Part shown: positions 1 through 10,400 of the stretch, one piece after another
How positions within the stretch are numbered: position 1 is the stretch's first letter
How the letters are laid out: each line of letters opens with the position of its first letter
Origin: Pseudomonadota bacterium
GTDB lineage: Bacteria; Pseudomonadota; Gammaproteobacteria; Steroidobacterales; JBCBZW01
Direction of reading: 5' to 3'
DNA: 64,000 nt
Assembly: GCA_039193195.1 (NCBI GenBank)
Contig: JBCCWS010000003.1
Coordinates: 186,001 to 250,000, forward strand
Translations under genes and position numbers: made by a program
The notes under the pieces: model-generated
The model's database searches: none
What the model was told of the DNA's origin: nothing
Seen by the model: only the letters and a program-made list of their open reading frames with translations

Positions 1-572
1 CGAACCTTCGCCTCGACCTGCAAGCGTTTCTCTTCCGGGTAGGCGATCACGTCGTCGGCCAGGGCTTCCATCCGGTCGATGAAGGCCAAGCGATCCGGAT
101 CCTCTGGACGCTCGATGAACCCGACCACAAGCGCCGCGCTCATCTCCAGCAGCTTGTGCAACTGGCGACGAGGCGACTCGTCGATTGGCTGGTCGAGAAG
201 TCTGTGGATCGTCCGGCTCATCTTTAGTTGGCGAGACGTGACAGCAGAGAACAAATCCTCGTATCCCTGCTTGTCCGATGCGACCTCCGGGGCCTGCATG
301 CTGTGACGACGCAGCTCATTTACGTCTCGCTCCAAGTCGCGTGCGAAGGCGGCAATGTTGCTGGTGCCTTTCAACTCCTGCGTCGCAGCATCCGACAAGC
401 CGGTCACGCTGACCACGGCCACGATAATCGCGATCAGCAGCGGTGTTGCTACTAGCACGAAGCAGGCCCCGAGCAGGAACACGATGGGCCCCAGGCGACC
501 ACCGCGCTCGGGCTGCTCCTCCTGGATGGCAGGGATCTCAGATTGGCTGTCCGTGGAAGCGCTCACCAGCAT
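1..572 (-). CDS. Membrane-anchored protein of unknown function, possibly a sensor (partial, 3' end outside window)
   Basis: Reading the complement from the ATG at 572 gives an open frame of 190 residues that runs off the left edge without a stop. A charged, Glu-rich cytoplasmic N-terminus (about 27 residues) is followed by one strong hydrophobic segment at about residues 29-56 (LGPIVFLLGACFVLVA and on). After it comes a mostly alpha-helical, charged region with several Arg/Glu-rich stretches. One N-terminal membrane span followed by a helical bundle would fit the start of a histidine kinase, chemoreceptor or c-di-GMP enzyme, but no signalling domain is visible in the part present. Codon use is coding-like over the whole length. 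The frame is certain; the function is not. Confidence 0.7.
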   Translation of the reverse strand, partial: MLVSASTDSQSEIPAIQEEQPERGGRLGPIVFLLGACFVLVATPLLIAIIVAVVSVTGLSDAATQELKGTSNIAAFARDLERDVNELRRHSMQAPEVASDKQGYEDLFSAVTSRQLKMSRTIHRLLDQPIDESPRRQLHKLLEMSAALVVGFIERPEDPDRLAFIDRMEALADDVIAYPEEKRLQVEAKV

Positions 573-683
573 GGGTCTCGGCAGGGTAGGTCGACGGCTA
601 GCGACAGGTAAGCCACGCGCCCACTAGTCTACCGCGTTGTCGTCGAGAAGGGACGCCCGCAGGTGGTCAGTGCCTGCTCATGA

Positions 684-1436
684 TCAGCGCAGACGATGGC
701 GGTAAAGCTGCGCGAAGAGAGCCTCACAGGGGCCCACCAGCGGTGCTACCACGGACGGCACCTGCACCTCTCGCGCCTGCCAAGGACTGAAACCCGCGCT
801 GTTGGTCACGGAGCCGTACCAGTGCTGCGCCCAGACGCCATCGCTCGCGCGCGGCCCCGGCGCCCACGTCAGCATCGACTCAGTGAACGGGATGCGAAGG
901 TGTGCACACAAAGCACGCAGAACGGAGCTTGGATCCCGCAGCACATCCTCGCTGTCGATCACCGGCGGCACCTCACCGGTGCGCTGGGTGAGCCACTCGA
1001 AAAGCGCCATCTGTTGTGGTAACCCGGTGTCTTCGATGGTGGGCTTGTCCAGCACACGCGCCAGGGAGGCCAGCATCGCCCGTGGCGAACGGATCAGAAA
1101 GGCATTACGCAACTGTAAGATCCATTCGCGATCGATGCCGTCGAGCAGGTGATGACTCATGTGCTTCTGGTACCACAGCGCCCTGCAGTCGGGCACAGGG
1201 CCCAAGAGACTCCCGACCACCTCGCGCCAATCGGTCGACTGAGAGGCGATCACCTCCTGCGCAGCAGGGTGGGCGAGCTGGGTCTCCTGGAGGTAGTGGG
1301 CGTAGAGCGGCTCATCGCTTACGGCGCAATCCCCTCGCGCATCGAAGGCACGCATCATAGCCGTGGAGATGTTGCGCGGCCCAGACCACATGGCGATTCG
1401 CACGGGCGTAGGCGAGGCTGAACGCTCTGCCGACAA
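684..1436 (-). CDS. Sulfotransferase-family protein (PAPS-type P-loop fold)
   Basis: This 250-residue protein begins with a short leader and then VRIAMWSGPRNISTAMMRAF. That matches the 5'-phosphosulfate-binding loop of the bacterial sulfotransferase-like family with the conserved WSGPRN-S signature. Later landmarks are DEPLYAHYL and the RSPRAMLASL stretch, which corresponds to the 3'-phosphate-binding Arg/Ser region. The length is usual for the family. Members are cytoplasmic and are annotated as sulfotransferases, but substrates are mostly unknown, and some are found near amino-acid aminotransferases; none is next to this gene. No signal peptide is present. A 55-bp gap separates it from the lipoprotein gene upstream on the same strand, so co-transcription is possible. 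Confidence 0.8.
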   Translation of the reverse strand: MSAERSASPTPVRIAMWSGPRNISTAMMRAFDARGDCAVSDEPLYAHYLQETQLAHPAAQEVIASQSTDWREVVGSLLGPVPDCRALWYQKHMSHHLLDGIDREWILQLRNAFLIRSPRAMLASLARVLDKPTIEDTGLPQQMALFEWLTQRTGEVPPVIDSEDVLRDPSSVLRALCAHLRIPFTESMLTWAPGPRASDGVWAQHWYGSVTNSAGFSPWQAREVQVPSVVAPLVGPCEALFAQLYRHRLR

Positions 1437-1491
1437 GGCGACTCCTACACTACAAAACCGAGACGACGCCCACGAGTCGGGATCAGCTCTC

Positions 1492-2043
1492 TCAAGGCTG
1501 CTCGCGTGGATCGCGCAGCGCCGGCTCCGGAACTAGCACCATGATCTGATCGGTGTACAGGGGGTAGCGCTCGAGCAGCGGTGCATTCGCTGCACGGAAA
1601 CGCTCGCGCGCCGCTTCGGCGCCGTCCCGCACCCTCAGACTGATCAGCTTGCGCGTATCGCGGTCGTAGTCTGCTTCTAAATCCCCGAGGTAAGTGATGG
1701 CGCCCTCGCGGACGCGGAAGCCGCTGTCACTGGACAGGGGCACACCGTGCAAGCCTAGGCGCACCTCTCGCCACCGATAGTCACCCGCTGGAAGTTCCAC
1801 CAACTCCAACTCGCCGCTGCGGCGTACCCGCACCTTGCCGACGGTGCCCTCGCCCTTGGCAGCGTAGTACAGCTGCAGCCGTTCGAAGCCGATCTCGTAG
1901 GCTTCCCAGTTGGTGTGCACAACGATCAAGGCGTAGCCGTTGCCCGGCCGAATGCGATCGACCATGACCACCGACGTGGTACTGGAGCAAGCGGCTAGCA
2001 ACGCGAGGGCGCAGATGAGCGGGAACGGTGATCGCCAGGACAT
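1492..2043 (-). CDS. Small lipoprotein of unknown function
   Basis: I place the start at the ATG at 2043, because MSWRSPFPLICALALLAACS is a clear lipoprotein signal (n-region, hydrophobic core, LAAC lipobox with Cys19). Longer readings would put about 30 non-signal residues in front of it. The mature part, about 165 residues, looks beta-rich and contains ELPAGDYRWREVRLG, a pattern seen in DUF2846-like or carboxypeptidase-regulatory-like lipoproteins where a value is formatted or bound. I cannot assign a family firmly. It is probably anchored in the inner or outer membrane facing the periplasm. The coding end of ligD lies 55 bp upstream on the same strand. Confidence 0.7.
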   Translation of the reverse strand: MSWRSPFPLICALALLAACSSTTSVVMVDRIRPGNGYALIVVHTNWEAYEIGFERLQLYYAAKGEGTVGKVRVRRSGELELVELPAGDYRWREVRLGLHGVPLSSDSGFRVREGAITYLGDLEADYDRDTRKLISLRVRDGAEAARERFRAANAPLLERYPLYTDQIMVLVPEPALRDPREQP

Positions 2044-2098
2044 GGAGTGAATGTGCACGAGAACTAATCCGAGGGTATCACAGGCACAGCCCCGGCTC

Positions 2099-4654
2099 TC
2101 AAGCGCGTCCGTGGGCGTCCCAGCGCTCCCCAAGGCGGCGCAGCACGGCCGGCAAGTCGGGTGCCTCGTTCAGCAGATCGACCCACGGATCAGCACGCAG
2201 GGAACGCAGCCGTCGCAAGGCATTGGCGAGGGTGTAGCGCTGGGAATCGAGACCGCTTTTCACCTCGCGCCAGGCCAGGGGCATGGAGACGGGCGCGCCA
2301 GGGAGCGGACGCACGCTGTAGGGCGCGACCAGTAACCGACCGTGGCCGTTCTGCAGATAATCGATGTAAACCTTGTTCTGGCGCCGCTCCACTGCGCGCG
2401 TGATCGTAGCAATCCTCGGTAGGCAAGCGACGGTGATGCGCGCCAGCAGCTCCGCCAAAGTGCGCGACTGCTCGTAGGCGAGCTGCCCCCCGAGGGGCAA
2501 CAGGATGTGCAAGCCCGTGGAGCCCGTGGTCTTCACGAAGGCCGGGAGTTGGACTTGCGCGCACAGCTCGCGCAGAAACCCGGCAATGGTCAGCACGTGC
2601 GCGAACGGAGCACCCTTGGGATCTAGATCGATGATGCTCCAGTCCGGATGCGCCAAGCGGCTTAGTCGACTCGACCAAACATGCAGCGGTATGGTGCCCA
2701 GGTTGATGATCCAGCGCAGGGCGTGCTCGTCCTCGGCCACGAAGTAGCTAATCTCTCGCTCGGCGTGCTGACTCCACAGCGTCTCGCGACGCAGCCAGGT
2801 AGGCGCGTAGGCCGGCGCGTCCTTCTGAAAGAACGACTTCCCTTCAATCCCGTCGGGATAGCGCGTCAAAACCAAAGGCCTATCGATCAGGTAAGGTAGA
2901 AGATACGGCGCGACCTGCTCGTAGTAGTTCACGAGTTGCCCCTTCGTAATGCCCTGCTCAGGCCAGAACACCTTGTCTCGATTCGTCACCTGCACGTCTT
3001 GCGATGGCTGAGCGGCGATCGGGTCGGCGGCTGGCGGCCCCGATGCGGGCAACGCTGCTAGCGCCTCACTGCCGGTGAAATCACACTCCTCGGCAGTTTT
3101 GTCGTCCCGCAAACGGAGGAAAACTGGCTGGCGCAGGCGTCCCTCAGCGCTGAACTGCTTATGACGTACCTCGCACACCAAGTCGCTGGCTCGCCAATGC
3201 CAGTTGGCAGCACCCTCCGCAGGCACTGCCCGCGGCAGGCGATCAAGCGGTGCGCTAGCGTTAAGGGTGGCGGCCAGTCGATCACGCAGTGCCCCGTCGA
3301 AGCCCGTGCCCACTCGACCAACATAGCGCAGCTCACCGTCCTGGCACTGTCCTAGCAACAAGGCGCCGAATCCACTTTGGGCGCCTTCGCTGTCGGTGAA
3401 GCCGAGCACTACACAGTCCGCCCGATGTTCCACGGCCAACTTGCGCCAATCGGCCGAGCGCCCCTTCAGATACAGGGAGTCGACACGCTTGGCCATCAAG
3501 CCCTCAAGATCTAAGCGCTCAGCCTGCCCGTACAGCGCTTCGCCTGCCTCCTCTACATGGCCCGTGTAGCGCACCAGGCCACAGCGCGGCAGAAGGCGCG
3601 CCAGCCATTGCTTGCGTTCGCATAAGACGAGCGTGCGCAGGTCGAAGGGGCCCAGCACGGGCAGATCAAACGCGTGGAAGATCGCCGGCATACGCACGCT
3701 GGCCGCCAATACATCCGCTCGCCTAGAGCGCTTGGCCCGCTGTTGCATCAGCGCGAATGAGGGCAAGCCACGGGCGTCGTTCACCACCACCTCGCCATCG
3801 ATCAACCAGCGCGCCACCGGCAATCGTGACAGGGCGAAAGCCACCTCGGGAAAGGTATCCGTGAGATCGTTGCCTGCGCGCGAGCGCAGCACCACCGGGT
3901 GAGCTGCGTCCACGCGAGCCGCGAGCAGGCGGTAGCCATCGAACTTCGGTTCGAACAGCCAGTCGGGATCACTAAAGGGCCTAGCCGCCTCGGCCAGCAT
4001 CGGCCGCACGGCTGACAGCTTCACTCGCCGTCGCCTCACCCCCGGCACCTTCGCCAATTCCTCTAGGAGGGCGGCGTCCGCATCGTGACCGCTCGCCACC
4101 TGATCCACCGTGAGGCCGCTCAGCACCGAATCGTGGGCATAGGCCTGATCCGTATCCTGGTCGAGCGCGTGGCGATCGCGCTCCTTGATGAGCAGCCAAT
4201 CCCTCTCAGCGCGCTTGGTTTTGATCAAGGTCCAGCGACCGTGCAACTTGGCGCCGTGCAAGTTGAACAGCAGCTTACCCTTCTCAAACCCCGCCGCCAC
4301 GTCCTCCAGCGGCTCCCATTGGCCCTGATCCCACACGATGACCGTGCCCGCCCCGTAATTGCCCTCGGGAATCACCCCTTCGAAGTTGGCGTACTCGAGG
4401 GGGTGATCCTCCGTCTGTACCGCGAATCGCTTAGTCGCCGGGTTCGGTGAGGGCCCCTTTGGCACTGCCCAGGAGACCAGCACGCCCGCGATCTCCAAGC
4501 GCAGATCGTAGTGGCGGGCCCGGGCGTGATGCTGCTGCACAACAAACAGGTTGCCGCCGGCGACGGGCCAGCCGCCAGCGAAGGGCTCCGGTGTTGAATC
4601 GGCAGATCGCTTTGCTCTGTAAGTTGCGAGTTTTTCTGTTGTTTTACCGCGCAC
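2099..4654 (-). CDS. ligD: Multifunctional ATP-dependent DNA ligase D
   Basis: An 851-residue LigD with domains in the Pseudomonas order PE-LIG-POL. Residues 1-170 form the 3'-phosphoesterase domain (QHHARARHYDLRLE at 41-54, then DHPLEYANFEGVIPEGNYGAG). Residues about 215-520 form the ligase, with the adenylated lysine in EPKFDGYRL (Lys237). Residues about 545-851 form the archaeo-eukaryotic primase/polymerase domain, with IIDLDPKG carrying the catalytic acidic pair. The enzyme repairs double-strand breaks by non-homologous end joining with Ku: it trims 3' ends, fills in (preferring ribonucleotides) and seals. The start is a GTG at 4654. It is transcribed away from ku with 78 bp between starts, so the two partners share a divergent control region. 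No domain is truncated. Confidence 0.97.
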   Translation of the reverse strand: MRGKTTEKLATYRAKRSADSTPEPFAGGWPVAGGNLFVVQQHHARARHYDLRLEIAGVLVSWAVPKGPSPNPATKRFAVQTEDHPLEYANFEGVIPEGNYGAGTVIVWDQGQWEPLEDVAAGFEKGKLLFNLHGAKLHGRWTLIKTKRAERDWLLIKERDRHALDQDTDQAYAHDSVLSGLTVDQVASGHDADAALLEELAKVPGVRRRRVKLSAVRPMLAEAARPFSDPDWLFEPKFDGYRLLAARVDAAHPVVLRSRAGNDLTDTFPEVAFALSRLPVARWLIDGEVVVNDARGLPSFALMQQRAKRSRRADVLAASVRMPAIFHAFDLPVLGPFDLRTLVLCERKQWLARLLPRCGLVRYTGHVEEAGEALYGQAERLDLEGLMAKRVDSLYLKGRSADWRKLAVEHRADCVVLGFTDSEGAQSGFGALLLGQCQDGELRYVGRVGTGFDGALRDRLAATLNASAPLDRLPRAVPAEGAANWHWRASDLVCEVRHKQFSAEGRLRQPVFLRLRDDKTAEECDFTGSEALAALPASGPPAADPIAAQPSQDVQVTNRDKVFWPEQGITKGQLVNYYEQVAPYLLPYLIDRPLVLTRYPDGIEGKSFFQKDAPAYAPTWLRRETLWSQHAEREISYFVAEDEHALRWIINLGTIPLHVWSSRLSRLAHPDWSIIDLDPKGAPFAHVLTIAGFLRELCAQVQLPAFVKTTGSTGLHILLPLGGQLAYEQSRTLAELLARITVACLPRIATITRAVERRQNKVYIDYLQNGHGRLLVAPYSVRPLPGAPVSMPLAWREVKSGLDSQRYTLANALRRLRSLRADPWVDLLNEAPDLPAVLRRLGERWDAHGRA

Positions 4655-4732
4655 GCGAGTTGCCTGAGGAACCCCTGGGGGCTATGCTAGCGAACCGTCA
4701 TCATCGCTCAACACTAAAGGGAGCGGGTAGCC

Positions 4733-5647
4733 ATGGCAGCACGTGCGTTGGCCTCGGCCAGCATCGCCTTCGGTTTGGTCTCGATTCCGGTGAAGCTGTT
4801 CGCCGCCGTCGACTCTACTCACGCGGTGCGTTTCAACCAGATCCACAGCAAGGACGGCTCACGCATCAAGCACCAGACCGTCTCTGCCAAGACCGGCGAA
4901 CTGGTCCCGCGCAGCGAGATCGTCAAGGGCTACGAGTTCGCCAAGGACCAGTACGTGCTGTTCTCCCCGGAGGAGCTAAAGGCGCTCGAAGCCACCGCCG
5001 ACCAGACGATCGACGTAGTGGAATTCATCGAAGCATCGCAGGTCGATCACCTGATGGTGGATAAGGCCTACTTCCTCGGCCCGGACAAGGGCGGCGCGCG
5101 CGCGTACAGCTTGCTGGCTGCCGCCTTGCGCAAGACTGGGCGAGCGGCCATCGCACGCTACGCCGCGCGCGGGCGCCAGCACCTGGTGATGGTACGGGCC
5201 TTCGAAGATGGCTTAATGCTGGAGCAGCTGCACTACGCGCAGGAGCTACGTCGCTTCTCGGAGTTGGAGGTCGAGACGACGGAGGTTCGCGATGGCGAAC
5301 TCGAGCTGGCAATTCAGCTCATCGAGCAGTCGGCCAGCGAGCAGTTCGATCCCGAGAAGTATCGCGACGAGGTGCGCGAGCGCATGCTGGAGCTGATCCA
5401 ACGCAAGGTGGATGGCGAGGACATCAGCGTATCCCCGGCCGAGCACGCTGATGACAAGATCATCGACATCATGGAAGCGCTCAAGGCGAGCATCGCCTCG
5501 CGCGACGGCGAGGAGTCGGAGGCTCGCAAACCTGCGCGCAAGAGTGCCGCGGCAAAGAAAGCTCCTGGGAAAAAGAAGAAGAAATCCAGTACCAGCAGCA
5601 CTAGCAGCACGGCGCGCAAACGTAAGGCCGCCGGGAGCGGCGCCTAG
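4733..5647 (+). CDS. ku: Non-homologous end-joining protein Ku
   Basis: A 304-residue bacterial Ku homodimer subunit. MAARALASASIAFGLVSIPV is the canonical opening, followed by the Ku core with RFNQIH, YEFAKDQYV and the bridge region to about residue 255. The tail is Ala/Lys/Ser-rich with KKAPGKKKKK and a TSSTSS run. In bacteria such lysine tails modulate DNA binding and LigD stimulation. Ku rings thread onto broken ends and recruit LigD, which is encoded divergently next door. The start ATG is preceded by GGGAGCGGG about ten bases upstream, a good ribosome-binding site. The regulator gene at 5678 follows after 30 bp on the same strand. Confidence 0.97.
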   Translation: MAARALASASIAFGLVSIPVKLFAAVDSTHAVRFNQIHSKDGSRIKHQTVSAKTGELVPRSEIVKGYEFAKDQYVLFSPEELKALEATADQTIDVVEFIEASQVDHLMVDKAYFLGPDKGGARAYSLLAAALRKTGRAAIARYAARGRQHLVMVRAFEDGLMLEQLHYAQELRRFSELEVETTEVRDGELELAIQLIEQSASEQFDPEKYRDEVRERMLELIQRKVDGEDISVSPAEHADDKIIDIMEALKASIASRDGEESEARKPARKSAAAKKAPGKKKKKSSTSSTSSTARKRKAAGSGA

Positions 5648-5677
5648 GTAACTGCCAACATGTAGGTCACCGGCACG

Positions 5678-6568
5678 ATGACAGTCGCCAGCGGCGCCGA
5701 GCTAACGTCCTCGACCAGTAGCAACATCGCCATGCGCGGATACACCACCCGTGAAGCGGCACAGCTGGCCGCCATCTCTCCCGACCGCGTGCGCAGCTTC
5801 GCCCGCGCCGGACTGCTCGACGCCGAGCGCGAAGCGGCCAGCAGCCAGTACCGCTACAGCTTCCGCGATATCGTGCTGCTGCGCGCCGCGCGCGAACTCG
5901 AACAAGCCGAGGTCCCTGCGCGCCGGATCCACGCTGCCCTGCGCGCCCTTCGCCAACGGCTACCGTCACGTCAGCCGCTGACCGGCGTTCGTATCACTGC
6001 TGAAGGCGACCAGGTGCTGGTGCGTGAGCAGGGCAAGCTCTGGCAACCGGAGACCGGGCAAGTGACGTTCGACTTCACGGTCCATGACCTCGCGGCGGAC
6101 GCGGCTCCCCTTGTGATTGCCAGCGCCGACGCCGCTGAAGAGGACATTGCAACCACCGCCGAAGACTGGTTCATCCTCGGTCTCGATCTCGAGTCGGTGG
6201 ACGAAGCAGACCGTGCCATCGTGGCCTACGCCCAGGCGATCGCCTTGGATCCGCGACATGCTGACGCCAATATCAACCTGGGTCGACTGCTGCATGACAC
6301 GGGCGACGTGCGCGACGCCGAGCAGTGCTACCGCCGCGCGTTGGCATCACGCCCCGAGCACCCCACGGCGCGCTTCAACCTAGGGGTAGCCCTCGAAGAT
6401 CAAGGACGCCACGCCGAGGCCATTGCCGCCTACGAGCTCGCCCTGGCGCGCGACCCCAACCACGCAGATACGCACTTCAACCTGTCGCGCCTCTACGAGC
6501 TGGCCGGCGACCGCGTCACCGCCTTTCGCCATCTGCGCCGCTACCGCGACCTTACGGGCCACGGCTGA
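5678..6568 (+). CDS. MerR-type helix-turn-helix / TPR hybrid protein
   Basis: A 296-residue protein in two parts. Residues about 20-88 look like a MerR-family winged HTH: RGYTTREAAQLAAISPDRVR, then FARAGLL and YSFRDIVLLRAARELE. Residues about 160-290 hold at least three tetratricopeptide repeats (ADANINLGRLLHDTGDVRDA, PTARFNLGVALEDQGRHAEA and ADTHFNLSRLYELAGD). The middle (about 90-155) has no obvious ligand-binding Cys set. MerR domains bind DNA as dimers; TPRs bind proteins, so its activity may be controlled by a partner protein. It starts 30 bp after ku and may be co-transcribed with it. The ATG at 5732 (MRGYTTRE) is an alternative start that would remove an 18-residue low-complexity leader. 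Confidence 0.85.
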   Translation: MTVASGAELTSSTSSNIAMRGYTTREAAQLAAISPDRVRSFARAGLLDAEREAASSQYRYSFRDIVLLRAARELEQAEVPARRIHAALRALRQRLPSRQPLTGVRITAEGDQVLVREQGKLWQPETGQVTFDFTVHDLAADAAPLVIASADAAEEDIATTAEDWFILGLDLESVDEADRAIVAYAQAIALDPRHADANINLGRLLHDTGDVRDAEQCYRRALASRPEHPTARFNLGVALEDQGRHAEAIAAYELALARDPNHADTHFNLSRLYELAGDRVTAFRHLRRYRDLTGHG

Positions 6569-6675
6569 GACCACGCATTTCCCCGAGCGGATCGCCTGCG
6601 ATACGCTACGCTCCGTCGTCGTCACAGCCGGCCCGCAGCCCCGCGCCGGAGCACCCACGCCTCAGGAATCTCAGC

Positions 6676-7419
6676 ATGTTTAGGAAGCACGACCTCGTTC
6701 CCACCAAGCACATGGACCGACCGATGCACCTTTGGCGCTACGGCCATTTCGGCCCCCCGGTGCTGGTGCTTCCCTCCGCGGCGGGGATGGCCCACGAGTG
6801 GGAGGCCGGCGGCATGATCGAGACCTTGGGCGATTGGCTAGAAGCGGGCCGCCTGAAGCTGTACTGCACCGAGAGCAACGTGGCCGAGGCATGGACGCGC
6901 AAAGAAGGCCCACCGCAATGGCGGATCCGTCGCCACATGGCCTTCGAACGCTACCTCGTCGAGGAGCTGGTGCCGCTGATTCGTAGGGACTGTGAGAGCG
7001 AGGACATCCCCATCGCCGTCACCGGCACGAGCATGGGCGCCTTCTACGCGGCCAACCTAGCGCTAAAGTTCCCGCGCATCTTCCGCTACGCGCTGTGCAT
7101 GAGCGGACGCTACCACGCGACGCGCCTTACGGATGGCTTCACCAACGAAGATGTCTACTTCAACAACCCGATGGCCTACGTCGCCAACATGAGTGGCGGC
7201 TACCTCGACGCAGTACGCGAAAACACCCATCTGACGCTCGTGTGCGGCCAGGGCAAGTGGGAGGACGGCAACATCGAGGACACGGCTGCGCTAGGCGAGC
7301 TACTCACCTCAATGGGCATCAGCTGCGAGACCGACCTGTGGGGCCACGACGTGGACCATGACTGGGCCTGGTGGCGCCGCCAGGTGCGCCATCACTTCGC
7401 GCGCGCCCTGGTGAGTTAG
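6676..7419 (+). CDS. Alpha/beta-hydrolase, putative esterase family
   Basis: A 247-residue protein starting at the ATG at 6676 (MFRKHDLVPTKHM). The nucleophile elbow GTSMGAF puts the catalytic serine at residue 119. The sequence resembles the esterase-D/putative-esterase family (PF00756-like), with an early PPVLVLPSAAG strand and a late WGHDVDHDW segment that should supply the His. No signal peptide is present, so it is cytoplasmic. The open frame continues upstream to 6325, but that part overlaps the preceding gene in another frame and has no similarity, so it is excluded. The gene ends 22 bp from the converging stop at 7442. Substrate unknown. Confidence 0.85.
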   Translation: MFRKHDLVPTKHMDRPMHLWRYGHFGPPVLVLPSAAGMAHEWEAGGMIETLGDWLEAGRLKLYCTESNVAEAWTRKEGPPQWRIRRHMAFERYLVEELVPLIRRDCESEDIPIAVTGTSMGAFYAANLALKFPRIFRYALCMSGRYHATRLTDGFTNEDVYFNNPMAYVANMSGGYLDAVRENTHLTLVCGQGKWEDGNIEDTAALGELLTSMGISCETDLWGHDVDHDWAWWRRQVRHHFARALVS

Positions 7420-7441
7420 CTCGCGCCGCCTCGACGCCTGC

Positions 7442-10400
7442 CTAACTGGCGCGCACCTGTTCCGGCGAGTCCGGCAGAGCGTAGCGCTCGCCTAAGGGAT
7501 GACGTCGATTGAGGAGCCAGTACTCGAACTGCGTACAGGTGAGCGGGCGGGCGAACAGGAAGCCCTGGAACTCATCGCAGCCCGAGCGCTGAAGCGCGCG
7601 CACCTGCACCTCCGTCTCGATACCTTCGGCGATCACCCGCAGCCCTAGACTGTGCGCGACGCCGATAATGGCCTCGCAGATCGGACCGCTGACCGCATCC
7701 TCCCCGATATCGGACACGAACTGGCGATCGATCTTCAGAGCATCGAGCGGCAAGTCACGCAGGTAGCCGAGCGATGAGTAGCCCGTCCCGAAGTCGTCAA
7801 CGGACAGGGAGAAACCAAGCTCACGCAGGGTCGCCAGGGAACGCGCCACCTCGCCGAGGTCGTGGAACAGCATCGACTCGGTGATCTCCACCTCGATCAG
7901 TGTCGGCGAGATCTCCGCCACATCGGTGGCCAAGCGCAAGGTCTCCACAGGATCGCCGCGATGGAACTCTGCTGCTGAGAGATTGATGGCGATCGGTACG
8001 ACCTCAAAGCCGTTGCGCTTCCATATGCCCTGCTGCTGGCTCGCCGCGTAGCTGACGAAATGGCCAAGATCGCCGATCAGGCCAGACTCTTCTGCAATCG
8101 GAATAAACTCCGCTGGCGAGACAAATCCTCGCGTTGGGTGGCGCCAACGCAGCAGCGCCTCGGCACCCACTATCTCGAAGGTGCGCGCGGAAAACTTCGG
8201 CTGGAAGTAGATCTCCAGCTCGCCCTGCTTGATTGCCGTACGTAGATCGTTCTCGAGCTCGAAGCGCTGTACCTGGCGGGAATTCATGCGCCGCGTGTAG
8301 CGCACGTGGGCGTTGCCCCCTTCCTGCTTGACCTTGAAGGTGGCTGTGTCCGCCTGGGCGATGAGCTGCTCGGAGGAATCGCCGTGCTCGGGGTAAGAGG
8401 CGATACCGATACTCGCGGTGATTACAAACTCCTGACCGCCGTGTTGGACCGGCGCACAAATGCGCGTGCGTAAGGTGCTCGCCAGGCGCTCTGCTTCTGG
8501 CATTGCGGACATGTGACGCACGAAGATGAAGAACTCATCGCCGCCCGCGTGAGCGAGCTCGCGCCGACCGACGCCATCGCTCGACTGGGTCACCTCCTGC
8601 GCGAGGCGCGAGGAGATCTCCTTGATGACGTTGTCACCTACCGCCTGCCCAAGCGTATCGTTGATGCGCTTGAACTTATCCAGGTCGATGTGGATGACGG
8701 CCATGCCTTCATCGCGCTCGGAAGCCTCGTTGATGGCCTCCTGCAGGCGCTCCGTAAACAGCTTGCGATTGGGCAAGCCCGTTAACTTATCGAAGTTCTC
8801 GAGACGGCGCATCGCCGCCTCGCGCTCGTGGCGCTGGCGCTGCCAAAGGAGCAGACCCAACACCAACAGCAGGGCCGTGGCGACGTAAGCGATATACGCC
8901 CAGATCGTCTCCCATGGTGCTGGCAGTACGCGCACATCGATAGAGCGACTGCCGCTCCACACGCCGTCGCTGTTCGCCGCCCGCACCTGGAATACGTAGC
9001 TACCCGCATCGAGGTTGGTATAGGTAGCTTGATTGAGTGGCCCTACCGTATTCCAGTCGCGATCGAAGCCCACGAGGCGGTACTCGTAGCGGTTCTCACC
9101 CGGGGCGTTGAAGTCGAGCGCTGCAAAGGCGAAGGAGATCATGTCTTCCGTATGATCGAGGGTCAGGGCGCGCACTAACGAGGGCGGCTCCTCTGTTTGA
9201 GCCGGAAGGTTGAAGATGCGAATGTCGGTGATCACGACGGGCGGTGGCCGCGCGGGGTCCTCGACGTCATCCGGGAAGAAGGCGTTCAAGCCGTTGACGC
9301 CACCGAAGAACAGCATGCCGTTATCGCCCCGGTCGTGCGCGGCGAAGTTGAACTCATCGCCCTGCAGGCCATGGCTGCGACGGTAGAGCTTGCTCTCGCC
9401 ATTGAGCGGGTTGTACCGCATCAGGCCGTTATTGGTGGATAGCCAGAGGCGTCCAGCCTCATCGGACTGGATACCGTAGATAGCGTTGAGCTGAAGACCC
9501 ACCTCTTCGACGGAGCGGAACACCACGTCGCCCGGTGAAGCGCCGGAGTAATCTACCTCGATGAGATCGCCCTGCGCCGAGCCCAACCAAAGGGTGCCTT
9601 CCTCGGTGACGTGAAGGGCGAACACCGCATCACTCGGCAGCTTGTTCGGATCGCTGCGGTCACTGCGAAAGACGTGGAAGCCCTGGATCTGCGGATCGAA
9701 GCGATTCAGCCCCGCGTTGTCTGTGCCCACCCATATCGTGCCGTCTGGCGTTTGCGTGATCACGCTCGCGCGCGGACCGCTCAGGGAGTGGTCATCGAGC
9801 GGGTTGTGGGGCCATTGCTGCCATCGGCCCGTGGCCTTGTCCAGCATGCTCACGCCGCCACCATGCGTGCCCACCCAGACGCCGCCATCGGCCGCCTCAA
9901 ACAGGGACATGATGCCGTTTGCACCTATGGTGCTCGGATCCCCGGGTACGTTTCTGTAGACGACCGTCTCACCCGAGATGGGATCGTAGCGATGCACGCC
10001 GCCCGTCATCGTGCCAATCCAAAGGCTCTCCGTCTGATCGATCAACAGGGACATCGTGCGCGAGTCCTGCAGTACCGGACCGAGGGGGAGCTGTGGCGTA
10101 TCGACGCGCAGCTCGCGGCTAGCGGGGTCGAGCAGCGCCAGACCACTGCCTAGGGTGCCGATCCACAGCTTGTTGTCGCGATCAGCTACCAGCGCGGTGA
10201 CGATCGAGTTATCCAGCCAACCACCGGCGAAGTGACCCATTGACCACGAGCGCGGATTCCAACGCGAGACGCCACCGGAGCGCGTTCCCACCCAGAGTAG
10301 GCCGCCCGCGTCTTCGTACAGCCCCATGATGTAGTTTCCGTTGAGGCTGTGGGAATCGAGCTTGCTATTGCGATACGTGCTGAAGGTGCCTTCGGCCGCA

